Origin: Blasia pusilla
Lineage: Eukaryota; Marchantiophyta; Marchantiopsida; Blasiales
NCBI GenBank assembly: GCA_050084515.1
Contig: CM114272.1
Span: 4,402,001-4,466,000 of the forward strand
Direction of reading: 5' to 3'
DNA: 64,000 bases
Shown: positions 50,483-61,836 of the stretch, piece by piece
Position numbering within the stretch: the stretch's first letter is position 1
Layout: each line of letters begins with the position of its first letter
Position numbers and translations under genes: made by a program
The notes under the pieces: generated by a model
Database searches by the model: none
The model's input: the letters and a program-made list of their open reading frames with translations, nothing else
Told to the model about the DNA's origin: nothing

Positions 50483-50985
50483 AAAGTAAGATCCAATCTC
50501 ACTCTACACCATCTCACACCATAGCTCTCAAAGGTGTGCACTCTCTCTCATATCAAACCAAACCCACTCTCCTAATGAGAGGCTTGGATCACACTCACAA
50601 GGAAAGGGACCATAGCTCCGCTGCCTTATGCCAAGAGGTTCAACAAAGAAAGAATGAACTCTCAAGCTCTCTCTCTTGGAGGTATATCCCCTTCCCTCTC
50701 CCAAGCCCTCTCAACGGTAACCTATGCTTGCAAGTCACCTCCTTGGCTCTTGACCTGCTGTAGCGGGTCAAAGGCCACTTCCCAAAGTGTAAAGTCAACT
50801 ATCCCTAATATGGAAACTTACCCGAAATAGTAAGTTTCTATATATGGCTCCAAATAAGCCGAAACGAAGGGGAAACCTGCTCTCTCAAGTTTCCCGGGGC
50901 CTCAACAAGTCATCCTCGAGCTCCTCGGCCTATCCTCCACTACTTGTGCAGACACTTTGCTAGATCCCTCCGATCTATCCTAACA
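50483..50985 (-). repeat. Right (5') LTR core of gypsy B
   Basis: It matches 41091-41595 with scattered substitutions, starting TAAAGTAAGATCCAATCTC and ending CTATCCTAACA on the plus strand. It is followed by GTCGTG and then the family C LTR sequence. Confidence 0.8.
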
Positions 50986-52064
50986 GTCGTGACAAAGAAC
51001 AAAGACCAAAGAGTGAAGACTAAGAAAGCAAAGAATCCGAAGAAAGAAGAAAGAATCAACGAGAGTCAACATAAAGTGGAAATAGATATGAAGAGTAGGA
51101 ATAGGAAGAGGAATAATATTTTTGAAGAAATTGGAGGAAAGGAAGGTCGTGAGGAGAATGTCTTTCCGGTGGCAGCAATAGTAGTATAGTCTTCACAAAG
51201 ATAAGATAGGAGTGCTTTGCATCTAGCAAAGACTAGAGATAGTGGACAGTCGTAGCGATTTTGGAAGTTTGAAATGGAAAGGCGCCACGATTCAGATGGA
51301 CGCTGAAGAGACCTCAATTGAATTAAGGGAAATGAAGGGTTGGAAGATGTGAATCGTGGGCTTGACAGTTACAAATCTAGAAGGAAGTAGAAAGATCAAC
51401 CACGAATTGTAAAGAGACTATTTAAAGAGTAAAGCAGAAGAGTGAGGGATCATTCCCCTCTGTCTTGAGTTTCTAGCACTCTTGTTGATCATGTGAGAAG
51501 CAGTTTCTTTAGGGATGATCCAAGTCGAAGAGTCTTGTATAGTATGAAGCTTGTAATACTTTCTTATTTCCTCCACTCTCGATGCTGTAGGACTATCTTC
51601 GTTCATTCTTTCTGATGTGCAGAGTTGAGTGTCAATCTTATTGGGCTACTGTAGGGATGAGAGTTGAGTCTTTGATTTTCGATGTTTAGAGGATAGTCAA
51701 GAAAAGCTTATGAATGTTGTTAGACAATGAGTAACCTATCGTGACAGATTTAGTTCTGAAAGTAGGATGAGCCGCAATCTTCTTGATGTCTCTTTCAGGT
51801 CCTTGTTTGAACTTTGGTATCCAAGATTCCCACGACTCTTTCGCTGCACTTGAGAAGAGTTTCATTTGGAGGGAAGAAAACCATTTTAATCTTTTGTACT
51901 ATTGAAGACTCGATTGTTGAAGCTCTTGGCTTACTTAATGAAGAAGCAATTATTCTTTGTATTTCTTATAAAACCTCTATTTTCTCAGGAAACAATGATC
52001 TCTTGGGAATGAACTTAATACTTTGCGATTAAGAGAGTATCTTTTCCTTGAGTTGTACATTACA
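50986..52064 (-). mobile_element. Solo LTR, family C, copy 2, right piece
   Basis: The reverse complement of this piece aligns with 25630-26760. The outer end AGTTGTACATTACA (to 52064) is the complement of the copy 1 start, and blocks around CGCAAAGTATTAAGTTC and TGTTTCCTGAG match closely. Together with 40633-40968 it makes a solo LTR of about 1415 bp into which gypsy B inserted. Confidence 0.75.
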
Positions 52065-52607
52065 TAAGGTAGTAGGTAGGGTTTAGGTGGAGCTTGAAGC
52101 ACTCGTAGGTTTTAGGCTGTTAAGATGAGATAGAGTGGGCTTCAGAGGCAAGCCATAGACTGTGTATTTTCCATTGGATTAAGTTGAAAGATTCCATACT
52201 TTGCAGTCTCCAATGTCTGGCTGGACTGTCTCACCTATAACGTTATCCCTTCCATCTTCTTGACATCCTTCGAAATGAAGATGGTTCCAATCTTGAAGAG
52301 AAATTGGAGTGAGAAGAAATGCTCTTCAACTTCTCCATGAAAATCACTAGGTTTCACCCAAATTATCTCCGATTGAGGAAGGGTTGCTAGATAGCTATCA
52401 CAAGTGAGTTTCACGTAATTTTCCATTTGGATGTGCCAGCAAAGATGATTCCATCAAAAAGGACGGGAATAAGAATAAGAATAAGACTATTGAATTATAT
52501 AGTGAACATTGTCCGTTTATTCTATGATAGGTAGTTGGTAGTTAAGTAAAACCATTGCCAATTGACTAGAGCTATCAGGAATATTTCTATGTCAGATGAG
52601 TAGGTAA
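52065..52607 (-). pseudogene. Host-unit minus-strand coding fragment, first part
   Basis: The minus frame 52426-52235 starts with ATG and reads MENYVKLTCDSYLATLPQSE, then WVKPSDFHGEVEEHFFSLQF and ISKDVKKMEG before stopping. It looks protein-like but I do not know the family. On the minus strand it is followed, after removal of the family C LTR, by the fragments at 40632-39966. Confidence 0.4.
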
Positions 52608-55600
52608 GCAATCTGTCAAAGTCCGATGGGTTGCTATGGAATGGCCTTTAAGTGTTGGCATGAAAGCAAGTCAATTTGGAAATGCACCCTCAGACTGCGA
52701 TGGGTTGCAAGGGGTCATGTTGGTGATCCATTCCGATTTCAATGGGTTGCTTTATTGCACATATAAGTGATTCAAAAGTAAGGAGAGGGTCCGGGGCCAA
52801 ACTTGTTCAACCCATCAGATTCCGACAGGTTTCAATTGGTCAAAATTTGGGGATCTTTGGGACGTTACAATGTGAAAGAAGAGTGGGAAGGTGGTCGTTC
52901 AACCAATTGGAATCCAAAAAGTTGCATTGATCTCTTGAAAGGCGTAAATGCAACCCGTCGGATTTTTTCGAGTTGTAGTAAGGCAAGAATTGGGTTAGGA
53001 GAATGCTATGAACTCTATTCGATTGCAACTTGTTGGAGTCCGTATGGTTGTTGCACCGGTCCTGACCTTTGTTCGATTGCAACCGTCGGAATGCGACGGG
53101 TTGCACGCGCTGTTTCGGTCCACCATCGTTGTCACTCCAACGGTTGACGATCCTTGTCCAACACTCCTTTGTCGTCGTCACCTCAATGGTCGAGATACAA
53201 CGGATTCGAAAGTATATAAGGAATTCTTTCAACTCCGTTCATTTTCTCATTTTCCATGATTTAGCAAGAGCTCCTCTTCCATCCGAGAACTAAGTCGGTT
53301 GGCAGTTTATTTACGTGATGCTCCCCCTCGTGCGATTTCCCGTGAAATGATTGGTGATCCTTCATCTGGAAGGTGACAACGGTTTGGGTGGCAACCCTTT
53401 GAGGTGCAACGCTCAGGCTTAGCTCGATTCCACAATTTCGCAAGAGTTCGTCCCCTTCCCAAGACTTGTGCGTATTCTCTTCAGCCCAAAGATCATGCCG
53501 GGTTGGGTAGAAATCATTTCAGTTTCGACGGTCAAGCCGAGCTCAAATCTGATCGCCCATATTTGGATTGATTGCGTCATACGTCTTTGACATCGACATT
53601 GCCTCGTAAAAATTCCCAAGCAAGCAAGAGTGGCTATTTCTCTCCCATCTCCACTAGCACTTCTAAGTCGGCTTCTCCTCCTCGATGCTCGGCCATGGAC
53701 ATACGGCAAGAAGAGATTGCAGAGTGGGAGAGAGAAGCAAAGATGCGCAAGCAAGAATTGGAGGTGAAGCTCACTCTCCAAAAGCAAGCAACGCTTAACA
53801 AGAAACAAGTCATTGACGGAAACAAGGCAGAAAGAAAGAGAATTGCAGACGAGTTGAAATAGAAGAAGCAACAAGATGCCCTCTTCAAGAAACAAGAATT
53901 GGGCAGAGCACGGAAGAAGAAGGTTGTGGCAATGGAAGTGGAAAGCCCAGTACGATCCACAAACAATGTTGAAATGGTGGATGTTGAATTCTTGAAATCC
54001 AACGGTCAAATGGATGAGGCCAACTCTGACGATATTGCAAGCGATGAGCAAGAGAAAAAACCGAAAGTGTAGAGATGGTCCACATATGAGGAACGAGTTC
54101 CAGAGAAGACACAACGTCATCCTTTAACCCTCAAGAAGAAATTGACCTTTTCATCGTGGATGAGTATCCCGTAAAATTGCAACTCCTTGGCAACTCCTCC
54201 TCCTCAAAGCAACTCCTTGGAAGCAACACCAACCCAATCTTCGAGAGGGTAAGCAATGATCGCTAATTTTTTCTTGATATTCGTAAAAAATACCATTGTA
54301 GAAAATTGTTCATTATTAACAATGTTGAATTTAATACATGTTGTAAAACAATTGGCACTGGTGGATGGCTCGAAGGCACCAAGAATTCCCCTTTGTCGAC
54401 TCCGAAAAATTGAATACATTCGTGAAATTCAGTCAGACAAGGATATCTCCAAGTTGAAGCAGTTGGTCGCAACAACTTTGTATATTGAGAGCTTTCCTCA
54501 ATTTTATGTTCAACCCTATGATGAACATGGAGAACAATACTTGGTTACTGAAGAAGACCTCGACAATCTGGATGCGTTATGGAAGAAGAGGAATGAGGAA
54601 TTTAGGAAAGCGGTGGCGAGAACGAAGTATAAGTGGAAGCAAAACTTGCACTTTTTCATCCGGGATGGAAACCGCTGATTAATGGCGTGGACCCATTTGC
54701 AGCGGAGCGCCAAAATCATTTGGAGGAGCATTTTTGCGTGAGGGCACTCATCCTCCACCTCTACCCCAATCACATGGGCACGGTGGAGATGGCCATGCAC
54801 TCCATGAACAAGTAAGTATTTTCTCTCATATTACTTGATTTCCAACATGCCTACAACCTGTCATACTCCAACAGGTTGCACCTCTCTCTTAGAATAGCAA
54901 GTAGGAAAGATGATCTTTGGGGAAAGCTGCAACCTACCGGAGTTCGATGGGTTGCATTTTTTTTCTTGAGCTTGTCGAAACTCCAACGTAGGGAGTTGGG
55001 CGTGGGGGGAAGTGGCAACCAGTCGGAGTCCGATGGGTTGATTCCGCACCAGAGTATCAACTACTCCTTGGCCATGATGCAACCTGTCGGAGTTCGACAG
55101 GTTGCATTATTATTTCCATTAGAGCTCTCGGTAAGAGAAGCAAGGTTTGAGGCAACCCGTCGGAGTCACCCATTGGGGTCCAACGGGTTACAGTTCTAAT
55201 AGATAATTAGAGTTGTTTGCAATATCTCCTGCTAGAGAGCACCCTGTCGGTCTCTAACAGGTTGCAAAATGGTCCAAGATAATGCAAACCATTCAAATTT
55301 TCTATTAGAATTGCAACTTGTCAAATTCATATGGGTTGCACGAAGCCAATCCACTTGGAAGTTATTCCTGGGACTTACAACGCGTCGTCCTCTGACGGTT
55401 TTCCTCAAACCCTGCCTCTCTTACCAAGAGCCCTAATGGAAATAATAACGCAACCCTTCAGAGTCGACGAGTTGTAAGTCCATTGCACTCCGATGCATTG
55501 CTTTATGGCCAAGCAAAAATTAACACTCTCATGCCAAAGCAACCCGTTGGACGGGTTGCCACTTCCCCTCCTAGCTCCCTGCCCTCGAGTTTCGACTACC

Positions 55601-55830
55601 TCAAGAAAAAAATGGCAACCCGTTGAACTCAAACGGGTTGAAGCTTTCCCAAGAGATCATCTTCCAGACTTGCTATTTTAAGAGAGAGGTGGAACTTGTC
55701 GGAGTCAAACGGGTTGCAGATGGAGGATACTTCTTTCAAATATGAATTCCTTAAGGTTAAGTTGGAGCTAATAGGATGCTTCAAGAGTTTTTTTGCAACC
55801 TGTCGGAAAGTGACTAATTGCATATGATAT
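52608..55830. repeat. Palindromic repeat cluster 2 (CAACCCGTCGG family)
   Basis: About twenty copies of a 25-30 bp imperfect palindrome occur, in two groups: 52608-53105 and 54850-55830. Clear copies start near 52808, 52949, 53075, 54929, 55013, 55079, 55151, 55541, 55614 and 55794. A typical copy is GCAACCTGTCGGAGTTCGAC followed by AGGTTGC (near 55079). Copies differ from each other but keep the pairing, and spacing is irregular. The cluster surrounds the ParB-like gene fragment and would lie in its introns and flanks. Confidence 0.8.
53225..54812 (+). pseudogene. Coiled-coil plus ParB-like (DGNHR-type) gene fragment
   Basis: The 5' part (53572-54118) encodes Ser-rich sequence, then a charged coiled coil (IRQEEIAEWEREAKMRKQEL), with TAG at 53860-53862 and about 54070. 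GAGAGG/GTAAGC near 54249 looks like a splice donor. The 3' part (54256-54678) reads IPLCRLRKIEYIREI, YVQPYDEHGEQYLVTEEDLD and FFIRDGNR*LMAWTH. ParB/sulfiredoxin-fold proteins have DGNHR followed by a hydrophobic-Ala-Trp stretch here; the TGA at 54676-54678 replaces the expected Arg. After a frameshift, FCVRALILHLYPNHMGTVEM leads to a GTAAGT donor at about 54811. I infer a decayed multi-exon gene. ParB-like assignment rests on one motif and its surroundings. Confidence 0.45.
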
Positions 55831-55911
55831 GAGTTCTAACAAAGGATTGAACATTGCAGAATTGTTTTAGAAGGGAATGTGACGCACTACTAGACTAGGG
55901 TGAAGAAGCAA

Positions 55912-56235
55912 GGTTGCATGTGGACAAAGTCCGTGTCCTTGGACATGTCCATGTTTGTGGACTTATGTCCGTCTTATGCAATGACTTGTTCGTATGAGCC
56001 CCACCTTTCCCTTCTTTCTCATTCTCCTTACTTGCTTTCGTGTTCCATACTCCTCGATTTTTTCCTCCCTCCACCTTCACTCCCTCCTCCCTCATTGCTT
56101 GTCTCATCCTTGCCTTGCCTTCCATCATGGACTAAAAGTGTGGGTCCCATCTCTTGGAACCCATGTTCATGGACAAGTCCAGACTTGTCCATCCATGTCC
56201 GTCCTAAAGAAAGACTTATCCGTTTTTGTGCAACC
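55912..56235. mobile_element. MITE-like unit with GGTTGCA...TGCAACC ends
   Basis: The left end (55912-55983) and right end (56160-56235) are loosely inverted copies: GGTTGCA, GGACAAAGTCC and GGACATGTCCATG on the left face GGACAAGTCC, CCATGTCCGTCC and TGCAACC on the right. The interior is C- and T-rich. No target duplication is clear. Confidence 0.45.
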
Positions 56236-56451
56236 ATGTGAACAAGGTGCTTACAACGTACCGTGCACAATACAAGGGATATCTAGGAAAAGAATTGGTG
56301 GACGGTACGCTCCAAAAGCAGCACAAAATGACAATTCGTTGATGGTAAAAAATCTAGGTAGCTCATAGAAGTGCTTACTAGAGTTGGAGCGTAGGGAGAA
56401 GATCATAGCGGCGGAGAGAACGAAATTCATCAAGGTTGGAGTGGCCATCGA

Positions 56452-56490
56452 TATTTATTAAATTTGAAATATTTTCAAATTTAATAAATA
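56452..56490. repeat. Perfect 18-bp inverted repeat, 3-nt loop
   Basis: The arms 56452-56469 (TATTTATTAAATTTGAAA) and 56473-56490 are fully complementary around TAT. Confidence 0.9.
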
Positions 56491-56500
56491 CCTAATTTTG

Positions 56501-56530
56501 ATTGTTTCTTAATTGCAATTAAGAAACAAT
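56501..56530. repeat. Perfect 30-bp palindrome
   Basis: The two halves, ATTGTTTCTTAATTG and CAATTAAGAAACAAT, are exact reverse complements with no loop. It lies 10 bp after the previous inverted repeat. Confidence 0.95.
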
Positions 56531-56576
56531 TAACTAAAACTGCCGCATAGTTGTTCATTATGTGATGTATCGGGAG

Positions 56577-56764
56577 CAATGATCGGGGTTACGAGTAAAG
56601 TTAGCCGATAAAATTCGAGAATTACCGACTGCTTTACTAAAAACCTAAACCCTAAAAACCGGCTGGATTCGAACATGTCCTTAGTATCTGGAAACCGGTT
56701 CAAAAACCGGGATTACTTTTTCCCGGAAATGTCACGGGTCCACGAAAAAACTCCCCGAACCCTG
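56577..56764. mobile_element. hAT-like MITE, copy 3
   Basis: A 188-bp unit starting CAATGATCGGGGTTAC and ending AAAACTCCCCGAACCCTG. The flanking 8-mers ATCGGGAG (56569-56576) and ATTGGGAG (56765-56772) match at seven of eight bases, as expected for an aged target duplication. Confidence 0.75.
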
Positions 56765-57415
56765 ATTGGGAGTCTTCATATTCTTCAGAAATGGTCCCCG
56801 AGGAGTCGGAGACTGAGTAGCCGTGTCTACGGAAGCATGCGGGTGGCGGGCATACCCAACTCCGTCATTAGGGGGTTAAATTTGGAAGGAAAGGAGGCAT
56901 TTGTCCGTGTCTCCTGGCTGAGACCCACTCGCACGGGAGTTAAATTGGTATGAATGGGGACAAGTCCATTTGGGGCCCACTTCCCCCTCCCGTATGACAA
57001 ATAAGAGGTAGGACAAACTGAACGGTGCGGTAACCGTGGTGTATACAACCAGAATAGGATGAAGAATTCATGGGCACCGTGGCACGAGGGAAGTGCCGAT
57101 GCCATATTCGGATGGGAGTAAGAATAGGGTAAGAGGGCGTCGTGGGAAATTTGAGCCACAGAGCTGAAGTGGGTGGTTGGCATATGTTCACAGATTGGAA
57201 AGCTCGAAATATTTGTACGGATCTCCTCATTCAGTTATATTCTCAATCCTCGAGAATGAACGAGACGTTCTTGTAGAATCTCATAAGCATTTGCCCATGG
57301 AAAGCAGGAGTTGAGGATATCACATTCTCTTGGTGGTGTGTCTGTTTCTCATATGAGAGTGCCCATGACCTGTTTTGCGTTGAGGAAATTTCACACGGAA
57401 CTGGTATGTAAGCGG

Positions 57416-57445
57416 AGAAATCGGAGACTCTCGTCTCCGATTTCT
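57416..57445. repeat. Perfect 13-bp inverted repeat, 4-nt loop
   Basis: The arms AGAAATCGGAGAC (57416-57428) and GTCTCCGATTTCT (57433-57445) are exactly complementary around TCTC. Confidence 0.9.
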
Positions 57446-57830
57446 GAGGTTTCGGGGGAGGAATTTGTGATCAGAAATTCGAATAGACTTTGCCATACAA
57501 ATCCAAGATCTCGAATATCCTTGATTTGAACTGTAATAGAAGCATGAGACTTGCGAGCATGCCAGCAGTCCATATTTTACCGAAAATTTCCCTGCGCGAG
57601 AGCATCGTGGTTGTGGACGTAGACATCACTTCCGTTGAAGTGAGTATTGTATCCTCGCCGGGCTAAAGTCTGTTAGCGCTGAAGATAGTGAGAGGAAGGA
57701 GGAAAATTTTGCATCTGTGAGCGCTGGGGATACTCAGGCCATCCGGATTGAACAGTTTACTGCCCCATGGAGAGGCATTCGCTGGATAGGGAACGTAACT
57801 GGTTTCCTGCGTTGGTACCACCAATTTCAA

Positions 57831-57867
57831 CATCGGGATTCGCTCAGCATATGAGCGAATCCCGATG
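57831..57867. repeat. Perfect 15-bp inverted repeat, 7-nt loop
   Basis: The arms CATCGGGATTCGCTC (57831-57845) and its complement (57853-57867) flank AGCATAT. Confidence 0.9.
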
Positions 57868-58740
57868 AGCTCCAGGCATCAATTTGAAAGTCATACTCAT
57901 CAGGATGAGATATATACCTTGAGCGACCAGGCCTTCCAGGTTCTCAGCTGCGGAGGCTTGGGATGATCCCTTCCCCATGTCGGACCGGGAGCATCCCACC
58001 ATCCTCAAAGGCTACCGTCGAATCGTCTCTACAGTTGAGAAAATCACACCCTCCCAATCGGATTTTAAAAGGTGAATAATCCATTCCTTATGATTGTCCG
58101 AACGAGGGCTATAGTATTTTCTTTGGGAACGTCGATCTCCAGCCAAAGTTCGTAGCTGTGGAGGCGATCGGAGACGCGAAGAGTGGGATAGAAACAGAGC
58201 CCAGGTGGCACTGCAGTCTACGGGGCAAGCCTGTATATTCGTCGATGTATGGAAACACTGGTAGATGTAGCTTTCAAGCAGAGCCACTTATGGCTCCCAC
58301 GGTGTCACGACCGCGGGATGGGTGTAATCCACGTGTCCGATAGCGAGCGAGATGAACCAAGTCAAGTACATTTAAGTCGCCAGCCACGGCTGTACCACGC
58401 AGTCATGGTTTTGATTCGACGTGGTACCCAATCGCGCATGTGCACACGAGACGCGTCTCAGACATCTGCCGTACATGATTTGTAGACCTAGATGGACTCT
58501 TGGAGAATGGGTCATATGCCGACCTCCTTTGTAGTTGCCGACCTCCTTTATAGTTGCTGATATTGCCTCTGCTGTTAAGGGGAAAGCCCCTTCTTCTTTC
58601 CGGTCTTGTTGTCTTTTCTGGTCTTGTGGTTCAGGTCCCCTCTTTTGTACTTCCTATGGGTTATCGAAGTGCATCATTTCTCTTTGTAGTTAGTTATAGG
58701 TTAAGTCCCAAGATCGATATTTTGGGGGACGGGTGCAGAG

Positions 58741-58885
58741 CAATGTGCAGGGAGAACCGGGGTTACATGTTGACCTAGCCGCTTGCAAATCAACGGCCAA
58801 AAACCGGCAGGAAAGAGGGTCCTCCTTGTCCTTTCAAGAAAATATCCAAAATTACCGTTCTCGCCAAAAAACTACCCGGACCCTG
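58741..58885. mobile_element. hAT-like MITE, copy 2
   Basis: A 145-bp unit starting CAATGTGCAGGGAGAACC and ending AACTACCCGGACCCTG, with a perfect 8-bp target duplication GTGCAGAG (58733-58740 and 58886-58893). It gives the cleanest boundaries for the family. Confidence 0.85.
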
Positions 58886-59615
58886 GTGCAGAGTAAGGTC
58901 GATAGCTGAGAATGCAAATAGGGGGTGAGAATGCAAATAGGGGGTTGGATGTATGACATGCCGAGCTCTGGCTCTAAAATCTCCGGAGCTCGTGCTCTCG
59001 GAGATTTTCGATTTCCGTCATTTTCCAAGAGACATCTAAATAGCCATGGTTCGGTAACCATTTAATGGATGGATGCAACTGCCATCTCGCTCAATGGTAG
59101 GTGTCCATTCTTTATGTGTGGTTCGTGGTTCACATGTCAAGATGAGATTTCAACTTCTCGCACCACAAACGCAACAGCAGTTCTTCGTGTGTTTGGGACC
59201 GGATGAGGGTTGCGACGCGAATCGTGAATCCAAGTCTCACCCGATTGCAACCGTCGAAAAAAGCATTTCCGCTTGGTCTAAGTACTCCTTCCACATTGAG
59301 TGCATACGATTCTTGTTGATACGTACTCAGGAGCGATGTCGGGCTTTGCATAGTTCTGCCTCGTGAGAACTACGTACACCAGCATAATCTATCCTCGAGA
59401 ATGCTTTGTGGAGTTCCGACTCTGTGTCCACAAGATTATTCATCAAGTTGAAGAACCTAGAATGGTTTCACTCCTCGATTACCGCTCGCAAGTACTAATT
59501 CGACTGTCACAATGGGTACAGTGATGGATTGTACCCAAACTTCGAGCTGCTCGTCATTTCATGCCCCAACGTCCAGGAGGAAGTAGTTTTGTATTCTTTC
59601 AAGATGTATTCCAAA

Positions 59616-59651
59616 TGCTTGAATCCATGGCCGTCGCCATGGATTCAAGCA
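59616..59651. repeat. Perfect 16-bp inverted repeat, 4-nt loop
   Basis: The arms TGCTTGAATCCATGGC (59616-59631) and the exact complement (59636-59651) flank CGTC. Confidence 0.92.
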
Positions 59652-60742
59652 CACTTGCGCCACTCCACCCGGTCGTATGTAACTGACATGCATTCTGGCT
59701 CCCGAGACTCTTTCATAGAATTCGAAAAGGTTTTCTCGCTCTTCAAAAGCCCAAAGGAATGGAGTTAGTGCTCCCACATCCATAGCATGAGTAGTTAAAG
59801 CAAGTAAATGGTTAGAGATGGGCTACTAACCCCAATTATTCAACTACGAGCCTTTCGTCAGGTATCAATGGCCTTCCTCCGAACCGGACGTGCAAGGCTG
59901 ATTGCCTCAAATTGGTTGATTCCCGATTTCCGCCCGTCTGTTGCTCATGTGAGGAAATCGAATAAAATCATATGCAGACAGGACATGTATAGATTGCGTC
60001 AGTCGGGAGGTCCTCTATTTCGACCACCTGACGGTTTTCGATCGCATGCTCCGCCATAGCAAACCATCATGATCAGACAGCTGGGTACTGCTCTTACTTG
60101 TGAAAGGGGACTAGATATAGCGACTTTCAGGCTTATGCTCTATACAGATACCTACAAAATAAAATCTGATACGGTCGAGCACTGCTCCTACTTTCTGCTC
60201 ATTGAATTGTCATGCAGCAAATATCTCCCACGTTTGGAGAAATCCGGATCCAGGCTGGGCCGGGCTCTCTGAACTACACGACGAGTTAACATTCTAAACG
60301 AGAATCATTTCATAAACCTGTTCAGCAGTCAGTTCGGATTTCGACACGCAAGAGAAAGCATGTGCAGTCATACCCGCTACGACGAACACGGCAAGAAGGG
60401 CATCCACGAACATGAAACGGACATTCCCATTAGAGTCCAATAAACATGTGCCACGAAACAAGCGATCGGTCTATCAAAGGGCCGGCCATGGATCTAGCCT
60501 GCGCCAATGCGCTAATACATTTCAGGGCGAGCCTTGTATATCTGGACAAAACTAACGATTTTAATTTCCTGTGCTTGCCCTAAATACTACTCGGTGGGGT
60601 CAGCAGGTCCCGGTCCGGTCGGGCGCATGATCGATCCACTGAGGGACATGTGTCGCCTCTTCACGGGCGATGGCACGATCTGGGTTACATCCAGCATAAT
60701 TTAAGAATGTGTTCTGTCCTCTCTGCCATGCGTTCCGGAAGC

Positions 60743-60810
60743 TTTGGTCAAGAGAAATAGATCTTACAGAAACAGATAGATTTCCGTAAGATCTATTTCT
60801 CCTGACCAAA
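60743..60810. repeat. 25-bp inverted repeat, 18-nt loop, one mismatch
   Basis: The arms 60743-60767 (starting TTTGGTCAAGAGAAATAG) and 60786-60810 pair at 24 of 25 positions around an 18-nt loop. Arm length and loop size would suit a small-RNA hairpin, but there is no evidence of transcription. Confidence 0.9.
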
Positions 60811-61836
60811 GGTTTAGATATTGGCGCCTGGGCATCAATTCGACCGGAAGACTTCCAGTATAGATTAGATGCTCTCTTTGTGTGTTCACCATCTCCATGG
60901 TTGCTTCCGTGTACGTAATAGTCTGTGATCGAGTGCCAAGTATTCCTATTGAAGAAGATATGATGCAGCAGCAGGAACCCCCCCCTATGGAGCGGAATGA
61001 GTCGGCCATAAGCACTAGCCCGGAAACTGTGCTCCACGATCGATGGAAAGCTTCATGACATGCATCTCCAGACAGCGCAAGGCTTGCTAGGGACTTGATC
61101 GATCGATGCAAAGAGCGACCACCACGTAGATGTTAGCTGCACATGCTGGATTTAGATTCTAGAACATTGGTTCCGTTTTCTGTGCTGAAAAACTTGATTT
61201 GCATGTGCATGAACACGACCATCCTCTGACCTTGGAGCTTCTCCCGCAGACCAACTTCCTTCGAAGTCAAGATAGGTGGCGCTATAATTCAGCGCTGTGG
61301 CTGGGGTGTAGGGATACAAGGCCCATAGGTTCAAATCATCAGGTGAGAACTGTGAACGTATTTCTTTACATGAAATCACTACGAAGCGGCATATGGCTGT
61401 GCAAGTCTTGGTGAGACTCTATGAGGACTCGAATATCATGCTAGAAGGATTGTAGTTTATACCTTAGTAGAGACTCGAGAGTCCGTGCGTTTTGTTTGGA
61501 ACTAACATGGATTCAAAGCTAGAGATGCCCATCTGGACATGACAAATTGATTGGCCAGAGCTTGCGGCACTTGCACAGACTTAGTTTATGCGTTTCTACA
61601 TCCAATTTAAACTTTCGTTTCTATGGCAGAGGAGTCCACGCATTTTCTCTTTTACATACTTTACACTAATTCTGTGTCATCCCACCAAGAATAGAACTCT
61701 CTAGATGCCCAATTTTGTTGATGGCCAACAGTCTTTGGCTGATCCTTCTATCTCGAGAAATTCCATAGACTTGGAACGCTGAAGTCTACACGAAGTCCAG
61801 TAAACACAACGCTGAAATCATTACAGATGTGAATGG

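Larger units (their letters stand above)
40969..50985 (-). mobile_element. Ty3/gypsy element B carrying a methyltransferase-like domain
   Basis: On the minus strand the order is gag, protease-like, cytosine-C5 methyltransferase-like, reverse transcriptase, RNase H, integrase. LTR-like direct repeats of about 510 bp lie at 41091-41602 and 50483-50992. GTCGTG occurs at both outer junctions (40965-40970 and 50986-50991) and may be or include the target duplication. The insertion splits the family C LTR. A purine run (complement of 41735-41742) is a possible polypurine tract. Every domain has stops or frameshifts, so it is dead. The left LTR has an odd structure with 125-bp repeats at its ends, which I could not resolve. 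Confidence 0.85.
56773..58732. other. Right flank, part 1, no recognisable gene
   Basis: No gene is recognised. Open frames at 56827-57183 and 58012-58287 (minus) show no motif I know. Two perfect hairpins lie inside (57416-57445 and 57831-57867). Confidence 0.45.

Noticed and set aside
40628-52069. CAAGT/TAAGG as the target duplication of family C copy 2
   Set aside because: Only three of five bases agree; it may be a mutated duplication but cannot be claimed.
52608-55830. Palindromic repeats as a CRISPR array
   Set aside because: Copies are diverged, spacing is irregular, the host is a plant with introns, and no cas genes exist.
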